From: Sphingomonas caeni
GTDB taxonomy: Bacteria > Pseudomonadota > Alphaproteobacteria > Sphingomonadales > Sphingomonadaceae
Assembly (NCBI RefSeq): GCF_026013415.1
Contig: NZ_JAPDOK010000001.1
Coordinates: 189,342-253,341, forward strand
Length of the DNA: 64,000 bases
Direction of reading: 5' to 3'
This document shows positions 52,015 through 60,803 of the stretch, piece by piece (positions within the stretch are counted from its first letter, which is position 1; each line of letters starts with the position of its first letter). The notes under the pieces are model-generated. The model ran no database searches and was not told the origin of the DNA. It saw only the letters and a program-made list of their open reading frames with translations. The position numbers and the translations under genes are program-made.

Positions 52015-53759
52015 GGGCGCTGCTCGCCCGCGCCGCGGCCTGGCTGCGCAACCTCCCCGCCGCCGCGGCCGCCGGGCTGGTCGCGCTGATCGTGGTGGCG
52101 GCCGGTACCGCAATCATCCTCCAGAGCGAAGCCAGCTATAGAGCGCAAAAATCCGAGGAAGCGCAGGTCCAGGCCGATATCCTCGCCTCCAGCATCGTCG
52201 CCGCGATCGATTTCGGCGATGCGGCCGCCGCCCAGGAGGCCGCCGACGCGATGCGCGTCAACCGCCAGCTCCGCGGCGTCGCCATCTACGATCGCTCAGG
52301 CACGCGCATCGCCGGCTATCGCCGCGACGGCCTCGGGCAAAGACCCACGCTCGCCGAAGCGCGCTCGGTCACCAGTCCCGGCATCGTCGCCGAGGCCCCG
52401 GTGATGAAGGACCGCAAGCGGATCGGCACCGTCCGGCTCGCGGTCGACCGCCAGCCGCTCGACACGCGCTTCGGCCGTTACGCCGTGATCGCCCTGCTCG
52501 TGCTGATGGCGGCGTTCGTCGTCGGCGTGCTCGGCGTCGCGCAGGCGATGCTCCGCCGCGCCAACCGCGAGTTGGAGCTTCGCGCGACCGCGCTCGGCGA
52601 AGCCAATAGCGAGCTCACCCACCAGATCGCCGAGCGCGCCAAGGCCGAGGACCAGCTCCGCCAGGCGCAAAAGATGCAGGCGCTCGGCCAGCTCACCGGC
52701 GGGATCGCGCACGACTTCAACAATCTGCTGACGGTGATCCAGGGTTCGGCCGACATGCTCACCCGTCCCGGGCTCAAGGCCGAGCGCCGCCAGCGCTTCG
52801 CCGAGGCGATCGTCCAGGCCGCCGCGCGCGCCGCCGCGCTCACCGGCCAGCTCCTCGCCTTCGCCCGCCGCCAGCCGCTCCAGCCCGAGGTGATCGACGT
52901 CAACGCGATGATCGCGGGGATGATCGACCTGCTCGACCGCACGCTCGGCGAGCGCTTCACGATCCGCACCGATCTGTCCCACGAGGCCTGCGCGGTCGAG
53001 GCCGATCGCGCCCAGCTCGCATCGGCCGTCCTGAATATTGCGGTCAATGCCCGCGACGCCATGCCCGACGGCGGCTCGCTCGCCATTGCCACCGAACGCG
53101 TCCATCACGAGGAGGGCGACCAGATCGCGATCTGCGTCACCGATACCGGCGCCGGCATGGACGAGGAGACCCAGACGCGCGCGCTCGAACCCTTCTTCAC
53201 CACCAAGGGCGCGGGCAAGGGCACCGGGCTCGGCCTCAGCCAGGTCTATGGCTTCGCGACCCAATCGGGCGGCGATCTCAAGATCGTCAGTACGCCGGGC
53301 GAAGGCACCACAGTCACCATCCTCCTCCCCTGCAGCGATGCGCCGCTTCCCGCGCCCGAAACCGGCCCCGGCGAGGCGCGCGCGGCGCAAATCGGCGCGG
53401 TGCTGCTGGTCGAGGACAATGAGGAGGTCGGCGAATTCGCCGAGGCGATGCTGCGCGAGCTCGGCCATAGCGTCACCTGGGCCCGCTCGGCTGCCGAAGC
53501 GCTCCAGGCCGTCGCCGAACGTCCGTTCGACGTGGTGCTGAGCGACGTGGTGATGCCCATGATGAGCGGGATCGAGCTCGCCGACCAGCTCCGCCTGCTC
53601 CAGCCCGATCTGCCGCTCGTCCTCACCACCGGTTACAGCGACGAAATCGCCCGCTCGGGCACGGGCGGGCGCCCGGTGCTGCTCAAGCCCTACCGGATCG
53701 AAACGCTGGCGGCGGTGCTCGACGAGGCGTTGATGGGAGCGAAGGCGGAGGCGGAATAG
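52011..53759 (+). CDS. Hybrid sensor histidine kinase with C-terminal receiver
   Basis: A 582-residue kinase. A membrane helix (about 17-38), a periplasmic sensor (about 40-155, CHASE8-like), a second helix (about 157-180), a coiled coil (185-225), the HisKA box with His234 in GGIAHDFNNLL, an ATPase domain (N346, DTGAGM, GKGTGLGLSQVYG) and a receiver with Asp512 in LSDVVMP and Lys559. The receiver is followed by no output domain, so phosphate is passed on or the receiver tunes the kinase. It closes the receptor-YfiR-kinase operon. Confidence 0.92.
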   Translation: MRALLARAAAWLRNLPAAAAAGLVALIVVAAGTAIILQSEASYRAQKSEEAQVQADILASSIVAAIDFGDAAAAQEAADAMRVNRQLRGVAIYDRSGTRIAGYRRDGLGQRPTLAEARSVTSPGIVAEAPVMKDRKRIGTVRLAVDRQPLDTRFGRYAVIALLVLMAAFVVGVLGVAQAMLRRANRELELRATALGEANSELTHQIAERAKAEDQLRQAQKMQALGQLTGGIAHDFNNLLTVIQGSADMLTRPGLKAERRQRFAEAIVQAAARAAALTGQLLAFARRQPLQPEVIDVNAMIAGMIDLLDRTLGERFTIRTDLSHEACAVEADRAQLASAVLNIAVNARDAMPDGGSLAIATERVHHEEGDQIAICVTDTGAGMDEETQTRALEPFFTTKGAGKGTGLGLSQVYGFATQSGGDLKIVSTPGEGTTVTILLPCSDAPLPAPETGPGEARAAQIGAVLLVEDNEEVGEFAEAMLRELGHSVTWARSAAEALQAVAERPFDVVLSDVVMPMMSGIELADQLRLLQPDLPLVLTTGYSDEIARSGTGGRPVLLKPYRIETLAAVLDEALMGAKAEAE

Positions 53760-53829
53760 CCCGCTTGCAATGTAGGATTTGGCCTGCTCAGCTAGGCGCG
53801 CTCCGTGGTCCAGGGCCGCTCTTTGACAT
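53760..53829 (-). repeat. Dispersed repeat, copy 2
   Basis: Inverted relative to the copy at 10590-10658. Conserved blocks are GCTTGCAATGTAGGATTT and GGGCCGCTCTTTG, separated by a diverged middle. It begins right after the kinase stop. Confidence 0.65.
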
Positions 53830-53862
53830 GGCGAATCCGAACCCTGCGCAACCTGCGCGATG

Positions 53863-53937
53863 GTGTGACCTTCGTGTGACTTTCCGTTTCGCACGATCGG
53901 CGAACAAAGCGCGTTTTCGCCTAACCTTCGCCTAACC
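53863..53937 (+). repeat. Two tandem 11-base duplications
   Basis: GTGTGACCTTC/GTGTGACTTTC occupies 53863-53884 and TTCGCCTAACC twice occupies 53916-53937. Eleven-base spacing is one helical turn and is what OmpR/PhoB-type regulators use. No gene starts nearby on the plus strand. Confidence 0.5.
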
Positions 53938-53971
53938 TTCCACATACCGGGACACGCGAGCCGGGCAGCAA

Positions 53972-54004
53972 AAAGCCCGCCAAGTCGCTGACCTGGCGGG
54001 CTTT
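53972..54004. terminator. Terminator of the tRNA gene (bidirectional)
   Basis: AAAGCCCGCCA (53972-53982) pairs with TGGCGGGCTTT (53994-54004). On the minus strand it is followed by TTTTTGC, directly after the tRNA. Confidence 0.85.
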
Positions 54005-54006
54005 AA

Positions 54007-54081
54007 TGGTGGGCGTGGCAAGGATTGAACTTGCGACCCCTGCGATGTCAACACAGTGCTCTACCACTGAGCTACACGCCC
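54007..54081 (-). tRNA. tRNA-Val (GAC anticodon)
   Basis: A 75-base cloverleaf on the minus strand including an encoded CCA. Acceptor GGGCGTG pairs with CACGCCC; the D arm is GCTC-AGTGGTA-GAGC; the anticodon stem CTGTG/CGCAG closes the loop TTGACAT with anticodon GAC; the T arm reads GGGTC-GCAAGTTCAATCC-like around TTCAATC. The discriminator base is A. Confidence 0.95.
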
Positions 54082-54170
54082 AAGGCCCGTGCTTTTGAAG
54101 ACGCGGGCCGAAACGGGAAGCGGGCCTTTAGCCGCACAAATCCCCCCGCGCAAGCGCCGCGGGAGCGAAT

Positions 54171-54548
54171 TCAGATATTCGTCGAAAAGCTGTCGCGCTC
54201 GAACAGCCGGTCCACCTCGAGCACCAGGTCGCGCAAATGGAAGGGCTTGGAGAGCACCCGCGCCTGCGGCACCTGCTTGCCGGCCTTGAGCGTCACCGCC
54301 GCAAAGCCGGTGATGAACATCACCCGCATGTCGGGCGCGATGTCGCCCGCGCGCTGCGCCAGCTCGATCCCGTCCATCTCGGGCATGACGATGTCGGTCA
54401 GCAGCAGGTCGAACTGCTCATTCTCAAGCAGCGGCAGCGCCTCGGTGCCGCGGTCGACCGCGCTGACGGCATAGCCCGAACGCTCGAGCGCGCGCGTCAG
54501 ATATTCGCGCATCACCTTGTCGTCCTCGGCCAGCAAAATACGATACAT
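54171..54548 (-). CDS. cpdR: Single-domain response regulator CpdR
   Basis: A 125-residue stand-alone receiver. It starts MYRILLAEDDKVMREYL, has Asp52 in LLLTDIVMPEMDG and Lys in VLSKPFHLRDL. The sequence and length match CpdR, which in its unphosphorylated state brings ClpXP and its substrates together at the cell pole, promoting turnover of cell-cycle proteins including CtrA. The ATG at 54548 gives the family start; the reading from 54593 is longer than usual. Confidence 0.92.
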   Translation of the reverse strand: MYRILLAEDDKVMREYLTRALERSGYAVSAVDRGTEALPLLENEQFDLLLTDIVMPEMDGIELAQRAGDIAPDMRVMFITGFAAVTLKAGKQVPQARVLSKPFHLRDLVLEVDRLFERDSFSTNI

Positions 54549-54667
54549 GCGGTCCCCACCCTGGTCTTGGTCGGCAGCGATACTATGCGCCAAGCCCTTA
54601 AGATTTTCCAGCGCGCCGCGCGACGTGCCGTTGCCGTCTTGGGACGGTATCCCTATTCGATGACATC

Positions 54668-55513
54668 GTGACGTCGGCCGCTTCCTTCCAGCTTCATGGT
54701 CCCGAGGACCCGGTCAGCCCGGTGATCCTGTCGGTGCCGCATGCCGGGCGCGACTATCCGCTGCCGCTCCGCGCGGCGCTGCGGGTGCCCCTCGCCGCGC
54801 TCCGCCCGCTCGAGGATCGCCACGCCGACGATCTCGCCATCGCGGCGCGCGGCGGCGAGACCCTGTTCGTCGCCCGCCGCGCCCGCGCCTGGATCGATCT
54901 CAACCGCGCCGAGCATGAGCGCGACCCCAAGCTCGACGACGGCGCCTCGCCCAAATCCCAGCCCTTGTCCGCCAAGCTTCGCAGCGGGCTCGGCCTCGTC
55001 CCCCGTCGCGTCGCCACGGCGGGCGACATCTGGCAGCGCCGCCTCACCGGCGAGGAAGTCGGCGCGCGCATCGCCGCCGATCACCGCCCCTATCACGCGG
55101 CGCTTGCCGGCGCCCTGAAGGCGGCGCGCGACCGCTTCGGGATCGCGGTCCTGCTCGACATCCACTCGATGCCCCCGCTCGGCGCTCCCGAGACCGCCCC
55201 GCGCATCGTCCTGGGCGACCGGTTCGGCCGCTCGGCCTCGTCGCGTTTCCTGGGCCGGCTCGAAGGCGTCGCCCGCGCCCATTGCATCGCCTCGGCGATC
55301 AACGCCCCCTATTCGGGCGGCCACATCCTCGACCGCCACGCCGATCCGCGAAAGCATATCCACGCGATCCAGATCGAGTTCGACCGCTCGCTCTATCTGG
55401 ACGAGCGCCTCGACCTGCCCGGCCCCGGCTTCGCCGCCGCCGTCCGCGCGCTCAAGGCGATGATCGAGGCCGTCGCCGACGAAGCGCTCCCCGCGGCGAT
55501 CGCCGCGGAGTGA
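54668..55513 (+). CDS. N-formylglutamate amidohydrolase family protein
   Basis: A 281-residue hydrolase of the HutG/FGase family. Blocks: VILSVPHAGRDYP near the N-terminus, DLNRAEHERDP, ADHRPYHAAL, LLDIHSMPP and APYSGGHI-DRH. It would release formate from N-formylglutamate, the end of one histidine breakdown route, but no other hut genes are present, so the substrate is uncertain. The start is a GTG; the nearby ATG at 54660 hits a stop at once. Confidence 0.88.
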   Translation: MTSAASFQLHGPEDPVSPVILSVPHAGRDYPLPLRAALRVPLAALRPLEDRHADDLAIAARGGETLFVARRARAWIDLNRAEHERDPKLDDGASPKSQPLSAKLRSGLGLVPRRVATAGDIWQRRLTGEEVGARIAADHRPYHAALAGALKAARDRFGIAVLLDIHSMPPLGAPETAPRIVLGDRFGRSASSRFLGRLEGVARAHCIASAINAPYSGGHILDRHADPRKHIHAIQIEFDRSLYLDERLDLPGPGFAAAVRALKAMIEAVADEALPAAIAAE

Positions 55514-55560
55514 TCTGATCGGCTACGCCGATGGGCGCCGCCTTTTGCCGAAGCAGGCAC

Positions 55561-55665
55561 AAAAAAACCGCCCGGTGTTTCCACCGGGCGGCCAAGGTTC
55601 AGGGAGGAGACACGCCCGGAGGCGTGTCGCACGATCCCGCGAAAGGGGGGACACGAGACCATGCA
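55561..55665 (-). ncRNA. Candidate small RNA with its own promoter and terminator
   Basis: On the minus strand, TTGAAA (55695-55700) and TATATC (55672-55677) are exactly 17 bases apart, a good sigma-70 promoter. About 100 bases on, a perfect 10-base-pair hairpin (55568-55577/55582-55591) is followed by seven Ts. Between lie an 8-base-pair hairpin (55609-55616/55621-55628) and an exposed CTCCTCCCT (55601-55609), which resembles the anti-Shine-Dalgarno motifs of several alphaproteobacterial sRNAs. There is no protein-coding frame with a ribosome site. sapC has a separate terminator upstream. Confidence 0.7.
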
Positions 55666-55770
55666 AGAAGGGATATACGTAACAGGGCCTTAGGTTTCAA
55701 GACCATGCCCCGCACTGCGGCAAAACGCGCAAGGCCCGGGTTCAGCCGTGGCGGCGCGTCCGAAAAGGAA

Positions 55771-55804
55771 ACGGCGCGGCGAGGATGGTCCCTCGCCGCG
55801 CCGT
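55771..55804 (-). terminator. Intrinsic terminator of sapC
   Basis: A perfect 14-base-pair stem (55771-55784 with 55791-55804), followed on the minus strand by TTTCCTTTTC, 19 bases after the sapC stop. Confidence 0.85.
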
Positions 55805-55823
55805 CCTGTCTCCAGCTAGCCGA

Positions 55824-56600
55824 TCAGCTCACCAGCTGCGGCACCGGCGTCTTGCCCTGCTGCTGCTGGCGCGCGAACACGTCGCGCATCATCGAGAGCG
55901 AGAAGAGATGGGCGTAGATGAGCGGCAGCATGCCGTTCTGGACGATCTTGCGCAGCTGATCGCCGCGCAGCTCGTTGAGCTTCGCCTCGTCGACCATCAG
56001 GAAGCCGCGATAGATGAACGGCTGCGCCGCGCCCTCGGGCTGGATGGTGACCTCGCCGTCGATCAGGATGTCGAGCTCCTTGAGGTCCTTGATGAACATC
56101 GCGGTGCGCTGGCCGGCCTGTTCGAACTGCTCGTTGAAGCCGAGGATCGCCTTGGTCGCCTCGCTCGGCTGGCCGTCCTCGAACAGCCGCTCGCCCTCGT
56201 CGAACTTGCCGATCAGGTCGGTGGTCGGATCGAAGCACAGCGACAGCTCGTCATTGTCCGGGTTCAGCCGCGCGAGCAGATAGGGGTAACGGCGGATATA
56301 GGCGGGGACGTAGAACGGGTCCTGGGTCAGCTTGCCCTCTTCGTCGAAGAAGACGTTGACGCCCTCGTTGAGGCCCATCAGCGCCAGCGGCACCGGCTCG
56401 TCGCCCACCGAGAAGACGATCGGCATGTGGCGCTGCGCGACCGGGAACTCCTCCACCGTCAGCGGAATCGCGTGGACGTTCGCCACGAACGGCGCGCGAT
56501 CGGCGCCGCGGATGCGGAAATCGGCATGCTCTTGGGTCGAAAGCGGCATGAGGTCCTTGTAGAACAAGGGAAGTGCCTGCTGCTGCGGCGCGCTGGCCAT
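55824..56600 (-). CDS. sapC: SapC family protein
   Basis: A 258-residue protein with the SapC hallmark blocks PLFYKDLMPL near the N-terminus, PFVANVHAIPLTVEEF, PIVFS and GLNEGVNVFFDEEGKL. SapC-like proteins are common in sphingomonads and relatives, sometimes next to TonB receptors, and were first noted with surface-layer proteins; the biochemical role is not known. Here it stands alone with its own terminator. The ATG at 56600 has AGGAG upstream. Confidence 0.9.
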   Translation of the reverse strand: MASAPQQQALPLFYKDLMPLSTQEHADFRIRGADRAPFVANVHAIPLTVEEFPVAQRHMPIVFSVGDEPVPLALMGLNEGVNVFFDEEGKLTQDPFYVPAYIRRYPYLLARLNPDNDELSLCFDPTTDLIGKFDEGERLFEDGQPSEATKAILGFNEQFEQAGQRTAMFIKDLKELDILIDGEVTIQPEGAAQPFIYRGFLMVDEAKLNELRGDQLRKIVQNGMLPLIYAHLFSLSMMRDVFARQQQQGKTPVPQLVS

Positions 56601-56649
56601 TGGAATCTCCTGGAGAATCTTCGTCGGGATGCGAAATGCGGGTGGGGGT

Positions 56650-58092
56650 CTATGGCCCCCGGCGCCCGGGCGCAAGCGTGACAAGCTTTCCCGGATTGAG
56701 AATCCCGTGCGGATCGAGCGCGGACTTGATCGCGCGCAGGGCGGCGATGCGCGACGGCGGGCCCAGCCGTTCCAGTTCGGCACGCTTCATCTGGCCGATT
56801 CCATGCTCCGCCGAGATCGATCCGCCCGCCGCCACGACCATGTCGTGGACCAGCCGCGTGATCGCCGGCGCCTGCTCGGCATAGAAGGCGTCGCGGTCGG
56901 CCCCGATGGGCGCGCGGACATGGAAATGGACATTCCCGTCGCCCAGATGACCGAAGGCGGTCGCATGGGTGCCCGGGAAGCGCGCCTCGGCCTCGGCCGC
57001 GCCCTCGATCATGAAGCGCGGCATGTCCGCCACCGGCACCGAGATATCGTGCTGGACCGCGGGCCCGCTCGCGCGCTCGGCTTCGGAGAGCGAATCGCGG
57101 ATCCGCCAGAAGGCCTCGGCCTGCGCCTCGCTCGCCGCGACCACCGCGTCGGCGATCAGCCCGGCCTCCAACGCTTCGCCAAGCAGGGGCTCGAGCATCG
57201 CCGCGGGCGGCTCGCCGTCCGGATCGCTCGACACCGCCTCGATCAGCACGTGCCAGGGATGCCTGCCCTCGAGCGGCGAACGCGTGCCCGGTATATGCTC
57301 GAGCACCAGCGCGAGCGAATCGCCGGGAACGATCTCGAAGCTTTCGATCGCGGGGCTTTCGATCCGCCGCAACAGGTCGAGCGCGGCCTGCGGACTCGCC
57401 AGCCCCACCCATGCCACCGCCCGCGCGGCGATGGCGGGGACGAGACGCAGGCTCGCGGCGGTGATCACCCCCAGCGTCCCCTCCGCCCCGATCAGCAGCT
57501 GGTTGAGGTCGTACCCCCGATTGTCCTTCTTGAGCGCGGCGAGCCCGTCATGCACCGATCCGTCGGGCAACACCGCCTCCACCCCCGCGACGAGGCTGCG
57601 CATCGTCCCGAAGCGCAGCACCTGCGTGCCCCCGGCATTGGTCGAAACCAGCCCGCCCACCGTCGCGCTTCCCTTGGCCCCCAGGGTCAGCGGAAAGCGC
57701 CGCCCGGCCGCCAGCGCGGCCGCGTGCAGATCGGCAAGGATCACCCCTGCCTCCGCCACGGCGAGGTTGGCGGCCGGATCGAGCGTGCGGATATGATTCA
57801 TCCGCCTGAGCGACAGGATCAGCGCCGATCCGTCCGCCGGCGGCGTCGCCCCGCCCACCATCGACGTATTTCCCCCCTGCGGCACCAGCGGGACGCCGCT
57901 TTGGTTCGCCAGCCCGACGATCGCCGCCACTTCCTCACGCGAAGAAGGCGCCAGGATCGCAGGCGAAGCACCCGCATAACGCCCCCGCCAATCGCTCAAC
58001 CAGGGCGCGATCGTGTCCGCGTCGGTTATCGCCGCCTTGGGCCCGAAACGCGCGGCGACGGCATCGATCAGGGTCTGCTGGGCGGGTGTCAT
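56650..58092 (-). CDS. FAD-linked 2-hydroxyacid dehydrogenase (GlcD/D2HGDH-like)
   Basis: A 480-residue flavoenzyme. The PCMH-type FAD domain has VPQGGNTSMVGGATP, GAKGSATVGGLVSTNAGGTQVLRFG and LLIGAEGTLGVIT; the C-terminal FAD-oxidase domain has AFGHLGDGNVHFH and ISAEHGIGQMKR. This is the pattern of D-lactate, glycolate and D-2-hydroxyglutarate dehydrogenases. The substrate is not resolved. ATG 58092 is used; 58110 is equally possible. Confidence 0.9.
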   Translation of the reverse strand: MTPAQQTLIDAVAARFGPKAAITDADTIAPWLSDWRGRYAGASPAILAPSSREEVAAIVGLANQSGVPLVPQGGNTSMVGGATPPADGSALILSLRRMNHIRTLDPAANLAVAEAGVILADLHAAALAAGRRFPLTLGAKGSATVGGLVSTNAGGTQVLRFGTMRSLVAGVEAVLPDGSVHDGLAALKKDNRGYDLNQLLIGAEGTLGVITAASLRLVPAIAARAVAWVGLASPQAALDLLRRIESPAIESFEIVPGDSLALVLEHIPGTRSPLEGRHPWHVLIEAVSSDPDGEPPAAMLEPLLGEALEAGLIADAVVAASEAQAEAFWRIRDSLSEAERASGPAVQHDISVPVADMPRFMIEGAAEAEARFPGTHATAFGHLGDGNVHFHVRAPIGADRDAFYAEQAPAITRLVHDMVVAAGGSISAEHGIGQMKRAELERLGPPSRIAALRAIKSALDPHGILNPGKLVTLAPGRRGP

Positions 58093-58189
58093 GGCCGCGG
58101 GCGTTAGCATGCGCGTCCCGAACCGGCCAATGCACACATGAAAATCAGTTCATCCACCGTTCAAACCTGTGCGATAGAACCGCGCGTTC

Positions 58190-58663
58190 ATGCTGAAGCC
58201 GTTCCTCGTCTCCGCAGCCGCCCTGACGCTGCTCGCCGCGCCCGCGGCGCTGATTGCGCGCGGCATTTCGGGGCCCGACGCGGTCGCCGAAGGCGAACAG
58301 CATTATGTCATCCATGTCCCCCGCATCACCATCACCACCACCACGGTGGTCACCCGCACGCGCGCCGCGCCCGCCGCGCTTCCGCCGCCGATGGTCGAGC
58401 GCAAGGCGGACGATTGCCTGCGCATGCAGCGCGTCGTCGCTTTCGCGGTCACCGAGCGCGACAGCGTCGATCTGATGCTCAACGACGGCTCGCGGATGCG
58501 CGTCAAACTGGGCAGCAACTGCCCGTCGCTCGGCTTCTATTCGGGCTTCTATGTCCGCCCCAACCCAGACGGAAAGATGTGCGCCGGCCGCGACAGCATC
58601 CGCTCTCGCTCAGGGGGTTCCTGCGAGATCAAGGCTTTCAGGAACCTGGTTCCCGCCCGTTAG
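58190..58663 (+). CDS. Hypothetical secreted protein
   Basis: A 157-residue exported protein with a signal peptide (about 1-20), a Thr/Val-rich stretch and a C-terminal part with four cysteines (NCPSLGFYSGFYV, KMCAGRD, GGSCEI). Such proteins are widespread and unnamed in sphingomonads. No function can be given. Confidence 0.75.
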   Translation: MLKPFLVSAAALTLLAAPAALIARGISGPDAVAEGEQHYVIHVPRITITTTTVVTRTRAAPAALPPPMVERKADDCLRMQRVVAFAVTERDSVDLMLNDGSRMRVKLGSNCPSLGFYSGFYVRPNPDGKMCAGRDSIRSRSGGSCEIKAFRNLVPAR

Positions 58664-58799
58664 TTTGCTCGCCTCGCGGCGAGGTCGCGGCACCGGCCCG
58701 CTGTCGGTGCAGCCGACACAACTTGACAATCCACCCTAAATCCGCAAGCGCGCGGCGTAGCTAACGCCCGCCTTTCGCCCGCGTTTTCCGGACATCCGC

Positions 58800-60203
58800 A
58801 TGAGCTTTGCCGATCTCGGCCTTTCCGACGAACTGTTACGTGCCGTGGACGAGTCCGGGTACAGCGAACCCACGCCGATTCAGAAGCAGGCAATCCCCTC
58901 GGTCCTGATGGGCCGCGACCTGATCGGTATCGCCCAGACCGGCACCGGCAAGACCGCCGCCTTCGTGCTTCCGATGATCGATATCCTTGGCGAGGGCCGC
59001 ACCCGCGCGATGATGCCGCGCTCGCTGATTCTCGAGCCGACGCGTGAGCTCGCCGCGCAGGTCGCCGAGAATTTCGACAAATATGGCAAGTACCACAAGC
59101 TCTCGATGGCGCTGCTGATCGGCGGCGTCTCGATGGGCGACCAGCAAAAGGCCCTGCAAGGCGGCGTCGATGTGCTCATCGCCACGCCGGGCCGGCTTAT
59201 GGACCTGTTCGGCCGCGGCAAGATATTGCTCACCGGCTGCAACCTGCTCGTGATCGACGAGGCGGACCGGATGCTCGATATGGGGTTCATCCCCGATATC
59301 GAGGAAATCTGCACCAAGTTGCCCAAGCAGCGCCAGACGCTCCTGTTCTCCGCGACGATGCCGCCGGTGATCAAGAAGCTGGCCGACAAGTTCCTCGACA
59401 ATCCCAAACAGGTCGAGGTCGCGCGCCCCGCATCGGCCAACATCAATATCCGCCAATGGGTGGTCCCCACCGCCTCGGCGAAGAAGCGCGAAGTGCTGCG
59501 CGAGCTGCTGCGGCAGGAAGACGTCACTAACGCGATCATCTTCTGCAACCGCAAGACGATGGTGCGCGATTTGAACAAGGCGCTCCAGAAAAGCGGCTTC
59601 CGCTCGACCGAGATCCATGGCGACATGGAGCAGCCCCAGCGCATCGCCGAGCTCGAGCGATTCAAGGCGGGCGAGGTCAACATCCTCGTCGCCTCGGACG
59701 TCGCCGCGCGCGGGCTCGACATCAAGGGCGTGAGCCACGTCTTCAACTTCGACGCGCCCTGGCACCCCGACGATTATGTCCACCGCATCGGCCGCACCGG
59801 CCGCGCGGGGGCGACGGGTGTTGCCTACACGCTGGTGACCCCCGAAGACGCCGAGAATATCGACAATATCGAGAAGCTGACCGGCCAGAAGATCGAGCGG
59901 CTGACGACGGTCGGCGGCGGCGAGGCGGCGGATGAGCGCCCGGCGCGCGAGGACAAGAAGCCGCGCCGCGGCGAAAAGCCCAAGCGCGAAGCCGAAAGGC
60001 CGAAGGCGGAAGCTGGGCGCGAAAAGACCGAGGCCAAGCCCAGGCCGGCGCCGGCCCCGCGCGAGGAGCCCCGCCGCGAGCCGCGCGACGACAGCCGCAA
60101 CCGTCCGCCGAAACGGCGCGAACCGGCGCCCGCCGACGAAGGTCCCGATGACGGCTGGAACGGGCCGATGCCCGATTTCCTGCGCTTCACGCTGGGCGAA
60201 TAG
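58800..60203 (+). CDS. DEAD-box RNA helicase (RhlE-like)
   Basis: A 467-residue helicase with all core motifs: Q motif (SEPTPIQKQAIP), AQTGTGKT, PTRELAAQV, ATPGRLMD, DEADRMLDMGF, SATMP, ASDVAARGLD and HRIGRTGRAG. The last 95 residues are a Lys/Arg/Glu/Pro-rich low-complexity tail, likely for RNA binding, ending in a conserved-looking MPDFLRFTLG. It probably acts in rRNA maturation or mRNA decay, often induced by cold. Confidence 0.94.
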   Translation: MSFADLGLSDELLRAVDESGYSEPTPIQKQAIPSVLMGRDLIGIAQTGTGKTAAFVLPMIDILGEGRTRAMMPRSLILEPTRELAAQVAENFDKYGKYHKLSMALLIGGVSMGDQQKALQGGVDVLIATPGRLMDLFGRGKILLTGCNLLVIDEADRMLDMGFIPDIEEICTKLPKQRQTLLFSATMPPVIKKLADKFLDNPKQVEVARPASANINIRQWVVPTASAKKREVLRELLRQEDVTNAIIFCNRKTMVRDLNKALQKSGFRSTEIHGDMEQPQRIAELERFKAGEVNILVASDVAARGLDIKGVSHVFNFDAPWHPDDYVHRIGRTGRAGATGVAYTLVTPEDAENIDNIEKLTGQKIERLTTVGGGEAADERPAREDKKPRRGEKPKREAERPKAEAGREKTEAKPRPAPAPREEPRREPRDDSRNRPPKRREPAPADEGPDDGWNGPMPDFLRFTLGE

Positions 60204-60287
60204 CCGCTTCGGCTCCGCCAAGCTGTTCTTCGTTTCCAATCCCTGCGCGCGCCCCTATCTTGGCTGCGATTCCATGGGGTTGAACCG

Positions 60288-60803
60288 ATGATCCATCGCC
60301 GCTCGCTGCTTGCCCTGCCGCTCATTGCCTTCCTGCCCGCGTTCCGCGCCCCGGGCAGCCCGGCGCCGCGGGTGAGCATCGGCACGGTCGCGCAGCTCCC
60401 CCGGCCGCTGCCCGCGCCATATGACGCGACCGCCGATGCGACGTCGCAGGTCGATGCCGCCCTCAAGCGCGCGCGCCGGTCGCACAAGCCGCTGCTGATC
60501 GATTTCGGCGCGAACTGGTGCGCCGATTGCCGCGTGCTCGCCGGCGTGCTCGAACTGCCAGAGATGCGCGGCTGGGTCGCGCATAAGTTCGAGCTGGTCC
60601 AGGTCGATGTCGGCCGGTTCGACCGCAACCTCGACATCGCCAAGCGCTTTACCGGGCAGGCGCTGGGCGCGATCCCCGCCGTGTTCATCGTCGATGCGAA
60701 GAGCAGCAAGCTGCGCAACGCGGAATCGATCCTCGCGCTGGGAGATGCGAGGGTGATGCGCCCGCAGGCGATCGCCGACTGGCTGGCGCAATGGACGAGC
60801 TGA
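60288..60803 (+). CDS. Exported thioredoxin-like protein
   Basis: A 171-residue protein with a signal peptide that begins MIHRRSLLALPL and a thioredoxin fold with the active site NWCADCR (about residues 77-83) and a later cis-Pro (GAIPAVFIV). It probably reduces or maintains thiols outside the cytoplasm. It overlaps the DUF1289 gene by 13 bases. Confidence 0.88.
   Translation: MIHRRSLLALPLIAFLPAFRAPGSPAPRVSIGTVAQLPRPLPAPYDATADATSQVDAALKRARRSHKPLLIDFGANWCADCRVLAGVLELPEMRGWVAHKFELVQVDVGRFDRNLDIAKRFTGQALGAIPAVFIVDAKSSKLRNAESILALGDARVMRPQAIADWLAQWTS

Noticed and set aside
54660-54670. ATG at 54660 as the start of the amidohydrolase
   Set aside because: It is out of frame and reaches a stop within three codons; the GTG at 54668 is in frame.
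58836-60239. A 467-codon minus-strand frame opposite the DEAD helicase
   Set aside because: Antisense to a gene with every helicase motif; composition is shadow-like.
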